Shown here in pieces: positions 1 through 7,175 of a stretch of 37,305 nt of DNA. How positions within the stretch are numbered: position 1 is the first letter of the stretch; each line of letters opens with the position of its first letter. Source of the stretch: a bacterium (GTDB lineage Bacteria > Actinomycetota > Acidimicrobiia > Acidimicrobiales > Bin134); contig JAPOVT010000042.1 of the NCBI GenBank assembly GCA_026708015.1, forward strand, positions 1 through 37,305, written 5' to 3'. The position numbers and the translations under genes were made by a program. The notes beneath the pieces are model-generated. The model was not told the origin of the DNA and ran no database searches. It worked only from the letters and a program-made list of their open reading frames with translations.

Positions 1-498
1 GGCGAATTGAGCCCAAGGGCATCGGCGCCCGCGAGATTCACAGCACCGGATCGGCAAGCAGTCCACCAAAGGCCCGATACAGCTAGCCGCAAAGAGCGGG
101 GCGCCGGTACCGTCGGCGTGAGCACGAGAGCTTCTAGGCCGGAGAGGACCCGAAGCCGAGGCAGGAGATGGCCCAAGCCATAACCAGAGCGAGCACGCCG
201 CCTCCGGTGCGGTCGGAGCCCAAGATGAGGCTCCCGTAGCCGCTCAGCGTCTACCAGACCGAGGTCGCCGGCGTGGCCGCGGCCGAGGGTCTCGGTGTCC
301 GCGGCCCCGCCGCTCCAAGAAAGCCGGGACAACACAACGACCGGTGGATACCCACCTATCCGCTCGGCCCCTTAATCAGAAATTTTCAGCCTCGCTAATC
401 GCAACTTTTCAATATCTTCTTCCAGGAACCACTGATGCCAGCGAACATGGAAGTGTTCGTGGCCATAGAGCACCAGAGCGGAACGGGCTGGCCGGACC
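1..498. other. Contig-edge region with no supported gene
   Basis: GC-rich DNA at the contig edge. All three forward frames are interrupted early. The longest plausible piece is an open stretch at about 240-398 on the plus strand that ends in TAA and has no convincing start or recognisable family. Short pieces around 1-180 could be a decayed gene split over several frames, but I cannot name it. The part from 344 on is only antisense to the PIN toxin that ends at 499. Confidence 0.5.
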
Positions 499-918
499 TC
501 AAATGGAGTGCAGGCGCAAACGTCCTGTTCGATTCGCCCAGGTGATGATGCGCTTATCCAATGTGGCCAGCGGCCAGTCGCGGTCGATGGCTGTAGCTGC
601 GATGACGCGGTCCATCGGATCACTGTGGAAATCAGTGTCTCCCAGTTCCACCGAGGCAATGAGCACTTCCGCGGTCGGTGATACATCAATGAGACCTCGC
701 GCCAGCAACCGCTGTCGCGCCTCCCGCGTAGACCAAGAGGACGACACGCTGTTCATGGGATCCCGCCGGGCATGCTCTAGTTCCCAGAATGTCACCGACG
801 ACACGGCTGCCGAGCCTTCTCTGATGGTCGCATCCAACGCTTCCAGCTTCGCCGCGCCAAGCTTTGCTGTATTCCGAGAAGCGACCCAGATCAGGACATG
901 GGTGTCGAGGAGAATCAC
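499..918 (-). CDS. PIN-domain toxin, VapC-like (type II toxin-antitoxin)
   Basis: Likely a PIN-domain ribonuclease, the toxin of a type II toxin-antitoxin pair that cleaves RNA in the cytoplasm. The N-terminus reads VILLDTHVLIW, with the first metal-binding Asp. An acidic residue follows in TFWELEHARR, and the C-terminal part DRVIAATAIDRDWPLATLDK supplies the later Asp residues. Without the upstream extension the protein is about 139 residues, normal for the family. I chose the GTG at 918 because PIN proteins begin directly at the VILLDTHV strand; the longer frame up to 972 would overlap the antitoxin. It lies 14 bases downstream of the antitoxin stop, the usual antitoxin-first order. The RNA target cannot be predicted. 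Confidence 0.82.
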   Translation of the reverse strand: MILLDTHVLIWVASRNTAKLGAAKLEALDATIREGSAAVSSVTFWELEHARRDPMNSVSSSWSTREARQRLLARGLIDVSPTAEVLIASVELGDTDFHSDPMDRVIAATAIDRDWPLATLDKRIITWANRTGRLRLHSI

Positions 919-932
919 AGGCAGACTCGGCT

Positions 933-1202
933 CTAAACAGCCGTCGTCCGGTCGGCGGCGAACTGTGCCCACTCCCCCTCGCTATACGGGGAATACTCCG
1001 GGTCGTCCATCAGCCCCCGCCATTCCGGAGCGCATCCCAGGATCCCCTGCGGTTTCTCGTTCGTGGGGATGATGTGGACAATGGGGTGCCCGTGGCTGGT
1101 CACAGTCAGGGGCTCGCCGGTCTCTGCGACTTCCTTGAGCAGTCCCAGACTCCGGTTCTTGAACTCGGTAGCGGCAATACGCCGGGTGGGCGCTGGATCC
1201 AT
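933..1202 (-). CDS. Phd/YefM-family antitoxin
   Basis: Likely the antitoxin partner of the PIN protein at 499-918. The 89-residue protein starts MDPAPTRRIAATEFKNRS and continues into GEPLTVTSHGHPIVHIIP, the typical Phd/YefM fold: an N-terminal DNA-binding strand and helix followed by the strand that reads like a prevent-host-death domain. The acidic, Tyr-rich C-terminus (PEYSPYSEGEWAQF) would be the toxin-binding tail. I chose ATG 1202 because the family begins there; the longer frame up to 1304 adds a non-conserved leader that runs through the presumed promoter. Such antitoxins bind their own promoter, and three evenly spaced TGGCC motifs lie just upstream. Confidence 0.8.
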   Translation of the reverse strand: MDPAPTRRIAATEFKNRSLGLLKEVAETGEPLTVTSHGHPIVHIIPTNEKPQGILGCAPEWRGLMDDPEYSPYSEGEWAQFAADRTTAV

Positions 1203-1232
1203 ATGCCTACTGTATCCTGCCCGAAGAAGAAA

Positions 1233-1259
1233 TGGCCAAATACTGGCCGTACAATGGCC
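1233..1259. promoter_or_regulatory. Three TGGCC motifs at 11-bp phase upstream of the antitoxin
   Basis: TGGCC occurs at 1233-1237, 1244-1248 and 1255-1259, exactly 11 bp apart, 31 bp or more upstream of the antitoxin ATG at 1202. One helical turn of spacing puts all copies on the same DNA face, as expected of a repeated operator for an autoregulating antitoxin. The assignment is inference; the repeats are seen directly. Confidence 0.4.
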
Positions 1260-1393
1260 ACATCTCTCCAACAGCGCCCTGGTGTCGTTGCCGCCTGCGA
1301 ACACAAGCTACGTGAACTCCATCGGTGGGCGCGACGGATCGGCCAGAATGGCCGGTTTTCAAAGTCAGCGACCGGCCGATGGAGGTGTTCAGC

Positions 1394-1540
1394 ATGGCGC
1401 GGCGTTTGGATGGGGGCGAGCGCGCCCGTATCGAGGTGCTGTCCAGTGAAGGGCTCGACGACGCCGAGAGAGCCGGGCGGTTGGGCAGGGACCGGGCGAC
1501 GATCTGGAGGGAGCGCCGCCGCTGCGGGGTCGGCGCTCAT
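1394..1540 (+). pseudogene. IS30-family transposase N-terminal remnant
   Basis: The frame starting at ATG 1394 (MARRLDGGERARIEVLSSEG, then DDAERAGRLGRDRATIWRER) matches the N-terminal helix-turn-helix of IS30-type transposases: a 'GERARIE' lead-in, a first helix, and 'R.GRDRATIWRE' as recognition helix. After about 48 codons the similarity stops where the stop codon of the CoxL-like gene lies (1537), and no DDE catalytic domain is present anywhere nearby. Upstream, ATCGGCC (1338-1344) and GGCCGAT (1374-1380) form an inverted repeat that could be part of the old element end. This is a dead stump; I infer an IS insertion followed by deletion. Confidence 0.6.
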
Positions 1541-3816
1541 ATTGAGGGCCACGCAATAGCGGGTGCGGGGTCGCCCACTGTCTGGATCGCGTGCCATACC
1601 CGCTCGGGGGTGAGCGGTAGGTCGATGTGGCGGATGCCGAGGTCGCTGAGGGAGTCGATCACCGCGTTCTGCACCGCGGGGGTGGCACCGATGGTGGCCG
1701 CCTCGCCGATGCCCTTCACACCTAGGGGGTTGAGATGGGTGGGAGTGATGGTGTTGTCCACGGTGAAGTCGCAGAACTCGGCCGCCGAGGGCATGGCATA
1801 GTCGGCCAAGCCGGTGGTGAGCGGATTGCCGTGGTCGTCGTACACCACGTGCTCGTACAGCGCTTGGCCGATGCCCGAGGCCACCCCGCCGTGCTGCTGG
1901 CCGGCCACGATCAGCGGATTCAGCAGGTTGCCGGCATCGTCAACTGCCACAAATCGCCGCAACGCGACCATGCCGGTCTCGGTGTCCACCTCTACTACGC
2001 AGATGTGGGTGCCGAAGGGGAAGGTGGCGCCATCGGTGGTGTGGTCGAGCTCGACCCGCAGCGGCTCGTCGGCTGCCGCGACGACCTGCTCCCAGCTGAC
2101 TGTGGCCGAGGGCACACCGGCCACTCCCAAGCGACCCTCGTCGGTGACCATGATGTCGTGGGCGCTGGCCTCCAGTAGCTCCGCGGCCCGCTGCCGGGCG
2201 ATGTCCAGCACCTCCATGGAAGCAGCATGGATGGCGCTGCCCCCAAGCTGGGCGCTGCGCGAGCCACCGGTGCCGCTGCCCCGGGCCACCAGGGCGGTGT
2301 CGGACTGCACGAAAGCGATGCGGTCCAAGTCGATGCCCAGCCGGTCGGCCACGATCATGGTGAACGCCGTCTCGTGGCCCTGACCGTGAGAGGAGGTTCC
2401 CACCGACACCGTGGCCGAGCCGTCGGGGTGGACCTCCACTACCGCGTGTTCTTCCTGTCCGGTGGGCGCGGTCACCTCCACGTAGCTCGACAGTCCGATG
2501 CCCAGCCTTCGGGGGTCGCCAGCTGCTCGACGGGCGGCTTGTTCGACCCGCAGATCTTCATAGCCGACCAGTTCGCAGGCCCGGTCCAGGGCCTTCTCGT
2601 AGTCGCCAGTGTCGTAGGCCCCGCCGGTGGGGGTCACCAGCGGGAAATCCTCGGGCGCCAAGAAGTTGCGGCGGCGGAACTCCACCGGGTCGATGCCCAG
2701 CTCGGCCGCGGCCAGGTCGGCCATGCGCTCGATGGTGAGAGTGGCCTGGGGCCGGCCCGCCCCCCGGAATGCCCCCAGGGGTGCCCGGTTGGTGGCGGCC
2801 AACCCGAAGTCGAACTGCACCTGCTCGATGCCGTAGACACCGGTCGCCATGACCCGAGTGATGGTGGGAAGGATGCCGCCTAACCCGGGGACAGCCCCGG
2901 CATCCACCAGCACCACAACTTCCAGCGACACCATGCGGCCGTCGTCGGTCACTCCCAGCCGGACGTAATGCACCTGATCGCGAGCCTGCATGGAGATGAG
3001 GTTCTCCGCCCGGGTCTCGGTCCACACCACCGGGCGGCCCAGCTGCCGGGCGGCCGCGGCCACCGCCACGTGCTCGACCCGCCATCCGCCTTTAGCCCCA
3101 AAGCCGCCGCCCACCCAAGGGGCGATCACCCGGACCTCATCGAGGTCCAATCCCAACGACTCGGCGATGCCCCCTCGGGTGGGGTGGGCCCCCTGGGTGG
3201 AAACCCACAGGGTGAGCTGCTCCCCGGTGGGATCAGCGAGCACGGCGTCGGTTTCCATCGGCACCACCGCCATCCGATTGTGAACGATGCGGGCGGTAAC
3301 GATCCGGTCCGCCCTGTCGTGCAGGTCTTCCACCGGATCGAAGGCCCGGAACATCGCGTCCGAACCCCGTTCGGGATAGAGCACCGCGGCACCATTGGCC
3401 ACCGCGGCCTCGGCGTCCATCGACACCGGGAGCGGCTCATAGTCGACCATGATCTCGTCGGCTGCGTCTTGGGCTGCGGCCAGGCTCTCGGCCACCACCA
3501 TGGCCACCGGCTCGCCCACAAAGCGGACCCGATCACTGGCCAACGGACCGCGCACGAAGTGGGGATCGAGCGGGAACCGGGGCTTCACCTGCTCAACCCC
3601 GATGGTGACCGCCGTATACACCCCAGCCACACCAGGCCGCTCGGCCGCGGCTCCAATGTCGATGCCGGTGATCTCCCCATGGGCCACCGGGGAACGCACG
3701 AAGTGGGCCTGGAGCAGCCCGTCGGGCCGCAAATCCCCGGTGAAGCGGCCCTCTCCGGTCAGGAGAGTCCCGTCCTCCCGACGGATGACTTCGGTCCCCA
3801 AGATCGATCCAGCCAT
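1537..3816 (-). CDS. Xanthine dehydrogenase/CO dehydrogenase family molybdopterin subunit (CoxL-like, form II type)
   Basis: Large molybdenum-cofactor subunit of the xanthine oxidase family, 759 residues, close to the usual 760-800. The N-terminal domain starts with LGTEVIRREDGTLLTGEGRF and the cofactor-contacting GGFGAKGG loop is at 237-244. AFRGAGR at 349-355 matches the AYRGAGR signature of 'form II' CoxL-like proteins, not the AYXCSFR of genuine aerobic CO dehydrogenase. The catalytic Glu is in GVKGIGEA (about residue 705). The substrate is therefore unknown: an aldehyde, a heterocycle or another carbon substrate. The iron-sulphur and FAD subunits that normally accompany it are absent from this window. 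The gene is divergent from the hydrolase-like gene at 3874 and its end abuts an IS30 stump. Confidence 0.9.
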   Translation of the reverse strand: MAGSILGTEVIRREDGTLLTGEGRFTGDLRPDGLLQAHFVRSPVAHGEITGIDIGAAAERPGVAGVYTAVTIGVEQVKPRFPLDPHFVRGPLASDRVRFVGEPVAMVVAESLAAAQDAADEIMVDYEPLPVSMDAEAAVANGAAVLYPERGSDAMFRAFDPVEDLHDRADRIVTARIVHNRMAVVPMETDAVLADPTGEQLTLWVSTQGAHPTRGGIAESLGLDLDEVRVIAPWVGGGFGAKGGWRVEHVAVAAAARQLGRPVVWTETRAENLISMQARDQVHYVRLGVTDDGRMVSLEVVVLVDAGAVPGLGGILPTITRVMATGVYGIEQVQFDFGLAATNRAPLGAFRGAGRPQATLTIERMADLAAAELGIDPVEFRRRNFLAPEDFPLVTPTGGAYDTGDYEKALDRACELVGYEDLRVEQAARRAAGDPRRLGIGLSSYVEVTAPTGQEEHAVVEVHPDGSATVSVGTSSHGQGHETAFTMIVADRLGIDLDRIAFVQSDTALVARGSGTGGSRSAQLGGSAIHAASMEVLDIARQRAAELLEASAHDIMVTDEGRLGVAGVPSATVSWEQVVAAADEPLRVELDHTTDGATFPFGTHICVVEVDTETGMVALRRFVAVDDAGNLLNPLIVAGQQHGGVASGIGQALYEHVVYDDHGNPLTTGLADYAMPSAAEFCDFTVDNTITPTHLNPLGVKGIGEAATIGATPAVQNAVIDSLSDLGIRHIDLPLTPERVWHAIQTVGDPAPAIAWPSI

Positions 3817-3873
3817 AGGGTGGTCATTATGGATGACGCATTGTCAGAACCCGGAATAGGAGAGTGAATTGGC

Positions 3874-4488
3874 ATGGAATTGCGCGAGGCCATTGATCCG
3901 GCGACCACGGCGTTGGTGCTTCAGGAGTGTCAGAACGGGGTGATCGGGGAGTTGTCGGCACTGCCCGCGCTGGCTGAAGCCGCCAAGGAGGGGCTGATCC
4001 CCAACGTAGCCGCGTTGGCGACCGCGGCCCGCAGTGCGGGCGTGCGGGTAGTCCATTGCACCGCACAGCATCGATCCGACGGGTGGGGCGGCAACCGCAA
4101 TGCCCGGCTGTTCCGGGCTATGCCCAAGATGCCGGTGCAGCTACATGTCGGTACGGCCGCAGTGGAAGTGGTGCCCGAGATCGGGGTGGCCGACGCCGAT
4201 ATCGTGCTGCCCCGTCACCACGGTCTGTCTCCGTTCGAGGGCACCGAACTCGACTCGCTGCTGCGCAACGAGGACATCCGCACCATTGTGGCCGTGGGTG
4301 TCTCAGTGAACGTGGCCATCATCAATCTGACCTTCGACGCGGTCAACGCCGGCTACGTGGTGGTAATCCCCCGCGATGCCGTGGCCGGCACCCCGCCCGA
4401 CTACGTCGACGCCGTGTTCGAGCACACCCTCGGCATCATCGCCACCATCACCACCACCAACGACGTGGTCGCCGCCTGGGCAAACTAA
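3874..4488 (+). CDS. Isochorismatase-like (cysteine hydrolase fold) protein lacking canonical catalytic residues
   Basis: A 204-residue protein with the isochorismatase-like hydrolase fold. It has TALVLQECQNG at the first strand, a conserved SPFEGTELDSLLR segment (119-131) and VAVGVSVNVAIINLTFDA (139-156) where the nucleophile elbow lies. By hand alignment the family Asp is Glu18, the Lys is replaced by His or Arg (114-115), and the catalytic Cys is Ala148. It may therefore be a non-hydrolytic paralogue or use other chemistry. The start is fixed by AGGAGAG at about 3857-3863, ten bases before ATG 3874. It is divergent from the CoxL-like gene with only 57 bp between, so shared control is likely. 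The stop is two bases from the end of the opposing cytochrome gene. Confidence 0.8.
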   Translation: MELREAIDPATTALVLQECQNGVIGELSALPALAEAAKEGLIPNVAALATAARSAGVRVVHCTAQHRSDGWGGNRNARLFRAMPKMPVQLHVGTAAVEVVPEIGVADADIVLPRHHGLSPFEGTELDSLLRNEDIRTIVAVGVSVNVAIINLTFDAVNAGYVVVIPRDAVAGTPPDYVDAVFEHTLGIIATITTTNDVVAAWAN

Positions 4489-4489
4489 G

Positions 4490-4990
4490 TCAGCCCAAAC
4501 CACCCCGGACGTAGGTCACTACCGCGGCGATCTCGGCATCAGTCAACTTGGAGCCGAACTCGGGCATCTCGCCGAGGCCATCCCGAACCACATCCTCCAT
4601 TGCCTCGGACGAGGAGTATTTCTTTATGACTTTGCCGGGGCGGATGTCGGGGCCGACGATGCCGCTGCCGTCGGCACCGTGGCAGCCTACGCAGCGCATC
4701 AAGTACGCGCTCTTGCCAGTGGATAACGACTCAACCGTCTGAGGCTCACGTGGACCTTGGGATCCCGCGGTTTCAGAAACCTCTGGACAAGGCACTTCAA
4801 TGCCGCCCTGGGCCTCATCTACACAAGTGGAGGCCGGAGGCGAGTCGCTGCGTGCTTGCGAGTCGGTCCCTCCGCTACAAGCCGCCAGCACGAGCAGGCC
4901 GCCCACCATTAGAGCGCCGAATGCTCTCCCCCGTTGGGAGCCGGACAGGGTCAAGCTCCCACCGGGGCGTTCTCCCGCATCCAGGTCCAC
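4490..4990 (-). CDS. Class I cytochrome c lipoprotein
   Basis: Small electron-transfer protein with one c-type haem. It has an Arg-containing n-region, a hydrophobic stretch and a lipobox LLVLAAC (Cys38), so it should be exported and lipid-anchored. A Ser/Pro/Glu-rich linker follows, then the haem site CVGCH (100-104) and the likely axial Met142 in GEMPEF. The C-terminal helix DAEIAAVVTYVRGG is typical of class I cytochromes c. The start is uncertain: GTG 4990 is the longest, TTG 4954 overlaps the stop of the upstream P450 stump (TTGA), and ATG 4909 would give a very short signal peptide. It is last in a leftward run after the epimerase and P450 stump. The redox partner is unknown. Confidence 0.85.
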   Translation of the reverse strand: MDLDAGERPGGSLTLSGSQRGRAFGALMVGGLLVLAACSGGTDSQARSDSPPASTCVDEAQGGIEVPCPEVSETAGSQGPREPQTVESLSTGKSAYLMRCVGCHGADGSGIVGPDIRPGKVIKKYSSSEAMEDVVRDGLGEMPEFGSKLTDAEIAAVVTYVRGGLG

Positions 4991-5064
4991 GCCTCGTGGG
5001 GTTCGTGCTGGAACCAGAACCCGTCCATGAAGTTGACCCCGTCGAGGGTGGGGTGATTGGGCAT
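4951..5064 (-). pseudogene. Cytochrome P450 N-terminal stump with intact ribosome binding site
   Basis: A 37-codon open frame beginning at ATG 5064, with AGGGAG directly upstream. It includes FMDGFWFQHEPHEAWTWMRE followed by NAPVGA and a TGA. This reads as the extreme N-terminus of a bacterial P450 (the 'D-P-H-x-x-Y-x-W-L-R-x-N-A-P-V' entry), but the remaining roughly 370 residues, including the haem-Cys loop, are missing. The stop overlaps the cytochrome c reading frame, so a deletion probably joined the P450 start to the cytochrome gene. The family call rests on a short segment and is moderate. Confidence 0.5.
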
Positions 5065-5103
5065 AGCTCTCCCTAATGCTCGTGCTAGCGGATTAGTGGT
5101 CCG

Positions 5104-6045
5104 TCAACCCTCGCCCATGAGCCGGGCGATCATCCTGGCGCCCTGCTCAGGGTCCCAGGCCGCCACCATGTCGTCAATCCCATCCTGCCACGACATTGTG
5201 CACTCACCGGTCATGGAGATGCGCTTTGCGCTGTCGTAGGCCCGGCTATGGGTGCCCACCGGGAAGTACTGGAAATCGGGCTCCACTCCGACTTGAGCTC
5301 CCATTCGGCGGCACATGTCCTCAATGCTCACGTTCTCATCGCCGCCCCAGTTGACGATGGTGGCCGGCACGGTGGCCCCTTCCAAGAAGGCCTCGGCGTG
5401 GGCGCACATGTCCTTCTCGTGGACCGGGGAGAACATGTTGGGCTCCGAGTCCTTTAGGGGCACCGGCATGCCGTTGGTCATCATGGCCAACAAGATGGCG
5501 GGCAGTCCCCCGTTTTGGCCGTAGGCCACGTTGATGCGCCCGATCACGGTGGGCAGGTCATAGAGGCGGCACATGGTTCGGGCCACCGCCTCGGCGGCCA
5601 TCTTCGTCACCCCGTAGGTCTCCGAATAGGGCTGTTCGCTGTCGCCCAGCGGATCGCCCTCGGCGTAGACGTAGGTGTGGTCGGTGTTGTTCTTGTAGGC
5701 CGCGGCGGTGGACGCGTGCAGAAAGCCCTTGGCATTGCGGCAGTGAGCCATCAGCAGTCCGGTGGCCTCGGCGTTCTGGGTGAGGGCGAAATCGTAGTCA
5801 GGGCTGGCCGCCATGAACGCGGCCATATGGATCACATAGTCGAAGTCATCGGGCAGCCCGTTCAGGTCGCCGGAGGCCAGGTCGGCTTTATGGGGAGTGG
5901 CGCCGGCCTCCTCCACCTGCTCCTTCGACCCCGGCTGGCTGAACCGGGCCAGCCCCCAAACCTCGTTGTTCTGGGCGAAGTGTCGGGTCATGGGCAGAGC
6001 GATCTGCCCGGCGGTCCCGGTTATGAGAATCTTCTGGCCTTCCAC
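5104..6045 (-). CDS. NAD(P)-dependent epimerase/dehydratase (extended SDR)
   Basis: Extended short-chain dehydrogenase/reductase of about 313 residues, the family that epimerises, dehydrates or reduces nucleotide sugars and related carbonyls. The N-terminal Rossmann motif is GTAGQIA in QKILITGTAGQIALPM. The segment VIHMAAF follows, a Ser/Thr is in FLHASTAAAY, and YGVTK holds the catalytic Tyr and Lys. C-terminal residues such as NWGGDENVSIEDMCRRMG resemble the substrate lid of NAD-epimerases. GAGGAGG lies seven bases before GTG 6045, which decides the start there rather than at 6072. It leads the leftward group epimerase, P450 stump, cytochrome c. The exact substrate cannot be told. Confidence 0.85.
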   Translation of the reverse strand: MEGQKILITGTAGQIALPMTRHFAQNNEVWGLARFSQPGSKEQVEEAGATPHKADLASGDLNGLPDDFDYVIHMAAFMAASPDYDFALTQNAEATGLLMAHCRNAKGFLHASTAAAYKNNTDHTYVYAEGDPLGDSEQPYSETYGVTKMAAEAVARTMCRLYDLPTVIGRINVAYGQNGGLPAILLAMMTNGMPVPLKDSEPNMFSPVHEKDMCAHAEAFLEGATVPATIVNWGGDENVSIEDMCRRMGAQVGVEPDFQYFPVGTHSRAYDSAKRISMTGECTMSWQDGIDDMVAAWDPEQGARMIARLMGEG

Positions 6046-6122
6046 GGTGGTTCCTCCTCGACAGTTGCTCACCCTGTACTAGCACGGTGAGTTCGCAGGG
6101 TTGACATGATAGGGATAGAGAC

Positions 6123-6374
6123 ATGATTCGCACCGAGCCCATCGATGCCCCCCCTGGGTGCGATGGCATCAGGCTGGAACCCGGGCGCGCCGCTGAGCGA
6201 TAACGACCTGGCCGCTTTGCGCCACGCGCTGGCCGACCCGAGCGCACCTACTCCCACCGTTGGCAACAAGGCAACGTGGTGATCTTCGACACCGTCGGCA
6301 CGGTCCACCGCCGGGAAATGCCCCACAGTTCCGGCCCCCGCTCCCTGCGCCAGCTGTCCATCAAGTACCCCTGA
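6123..6374 (+). pseudogene. Decayed TauD/TfdA-like dioxygenase gene
   Basis: Pieces of one protein are readable in different frames. An N-terminal part starts at ATG 6123 (MIRTEPIDAPPGCDGIRLEP), shifts to a frame with PLSDNDLAALRHALADP, and ends in a frame with HRWQQGNVVIFDTVGTVHRR then SLRQLSIKYP and TGA at 6372. The last part resembles the C-terminal end of Fe(II)/2-oxoglutarate dioxygenases of the TauD family, with the distal iron-binding His in TVHRR and the 2-oxoglutarate Arg in RSLRQL. At 252 bases it is far below the usual 800-900, so most of the core including the HxD motif is deleted. A TTGACA at 6101-6106 may be an old promoter. The family call is moderate. Confidence 0.45.
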
Positions 6375-6391
6375 CCGCCGGAAGACGGGCG

Positions 6392-6811
6392 TCACCCCCA
6401 AGGCAACGTGAAGCCCCGCTCGTCAAAATGGGTGTCAAATGCCAGAGCGTGGGCAATGCCCCGGCTGCGCATGAGCTCGAACGACGTCCAATCCACCAGC
6501 GACACACGCCGTCTGTCGGCAGCCAACATGGCTGCGAACGCCCTGTCGTGAAGCTCCTCGTCCACCCACACGATATGGAGCAATCTCAGAATTCGGTCGT
6601 TGAGCTGGCGCACCGAGGCCATACCCAAGCGGCGCTGCACCAAAGACACCGCCTCCGACACCACTCCAGAGTGGGTGATAGCTGCGATTTCGCCTGCCTT
6701 TATACCGTCGAGCAGCCGATGCCAATGCGCCGTAGCCTCAATGTGAAGAGGGTCGCTGTCGTTCAACAGGGGAAGCTGAGCTGACGAATCCACAAAAACG
6801 AAAACTGCCAT
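6392..6811 (-). CDS. PIN-domain toxin, VapC-like
   Basis: A 139-residue PIN-domain protein, probably an RNase toxin. FVFVDSSA holds the first Asp, SGVVSEAVSLVQRRLG carries the acidic residue of the second motif, and SLVDWTSFELMRSRGI plus ALAFDTHFDERGF give the later Asp pair and the typical C-terminal phrase. It starts at ATG 6811, 14 bases after the stop of the RHH-type antitoxin gene, matching an antitoxin-toxin operon. Substrate RNA is unknown. The gene abuts a decayed dioxygenase on one side. Confidence 0.85.
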   Translation of the reverse strand: MAVFVFVDSSAQLPLLNDSDPLHIEATAHWHRLLDGIKAGEIAAITHSGVVSEAVSLVQRRLGMASVRQLNDRILRLLHIVWVDEELHDRAFAAMLAADRRRVSLVDWTSFELMRSRGIAHALAFDTHFDERGFTLPWG

Positions 6812-6825
6812 ATACTTCAGTTATT

Positions 6826-7089
6826 TTAGAGATGTTCCCGCCCTTTTAAAATATCCTCATAGTATATATCTGCAAGGTGCTCGTCATGGTTAACACCCAG
6901 GTCGGTATATCCCGAGGAAACAGGAGTGATGTTCCGAGCCTGCTCTACCCGCTGGATGAGGTCGTCCCGCTCAAAGTAGGCCTCGAGTGCTTGGCGGAGA
7001 ATCTCGGCCTGTGAAATACCCTTGATTGCCGACTGGGCTCGCAGGCGTTCAGCCTGTTCCTCGGTCAGCGAGATCTGCGTCCGGATCAT
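6826..7089 (-). CDS. Ribbon-helix-helix antitoxin of the 6392-6811 toxin
   Basis: An 87-residue protein. The N-terminus MIRTQISLTEEQAERLRAQS and the following GISQAEILRQALEAYF are a ribbon-helix-helix DNA-binding domain, and the acidic tail (NHDEHLADIYYEDILKGRE) is the probable toxin-neutralising part. ATG 7089 is chosen because RHH domains begin at the beta-strand; a longer frame to 7218 overlaps the promoter and the divergent hydratase. An unusually AT-rich pocket at about 7090-7135 precedes the gene and is the likely promoter/operator where the protein would repress its own operon. Confidence 0.82.
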   Translation of the reverse strand: MIRTQISLTEEQAERLRAQSAIKGISQAEILRQALEAYFERDDLIQRVEQARNITPVSSGYTDLGVNHDEHLADIYYEDILKGREHL

Positions 7090-7175
7090 TTCCCATGATA
7101 ACACTTTTATAGAAAATGATGTAAAAGGATTGGTCTGACCTCCGGGCGGCACCACAACGCCCCTAATCTGACGCC

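Noticed and set aside
1..343. Possible acyltransferase-like pieces in alternating frames
   Set aside because: Similarity is only impressionistic, frames are interrupted several times, and no motif with catalytic residues is seen.
372..689. Minus-strand frame ending in a protein-like tail (DIEKLRLARLKISD)
   Set aside because: It overlaps the PIN toxin gene over most of its length and has no start or family support.
344..1072. Long plus-strand open frame over the toxin-antitoxin pair
   Set aside because: It is antisense to the clear PIN/Phd genes, has a low-complexity Arg/Ser-rich translation and matches no family.
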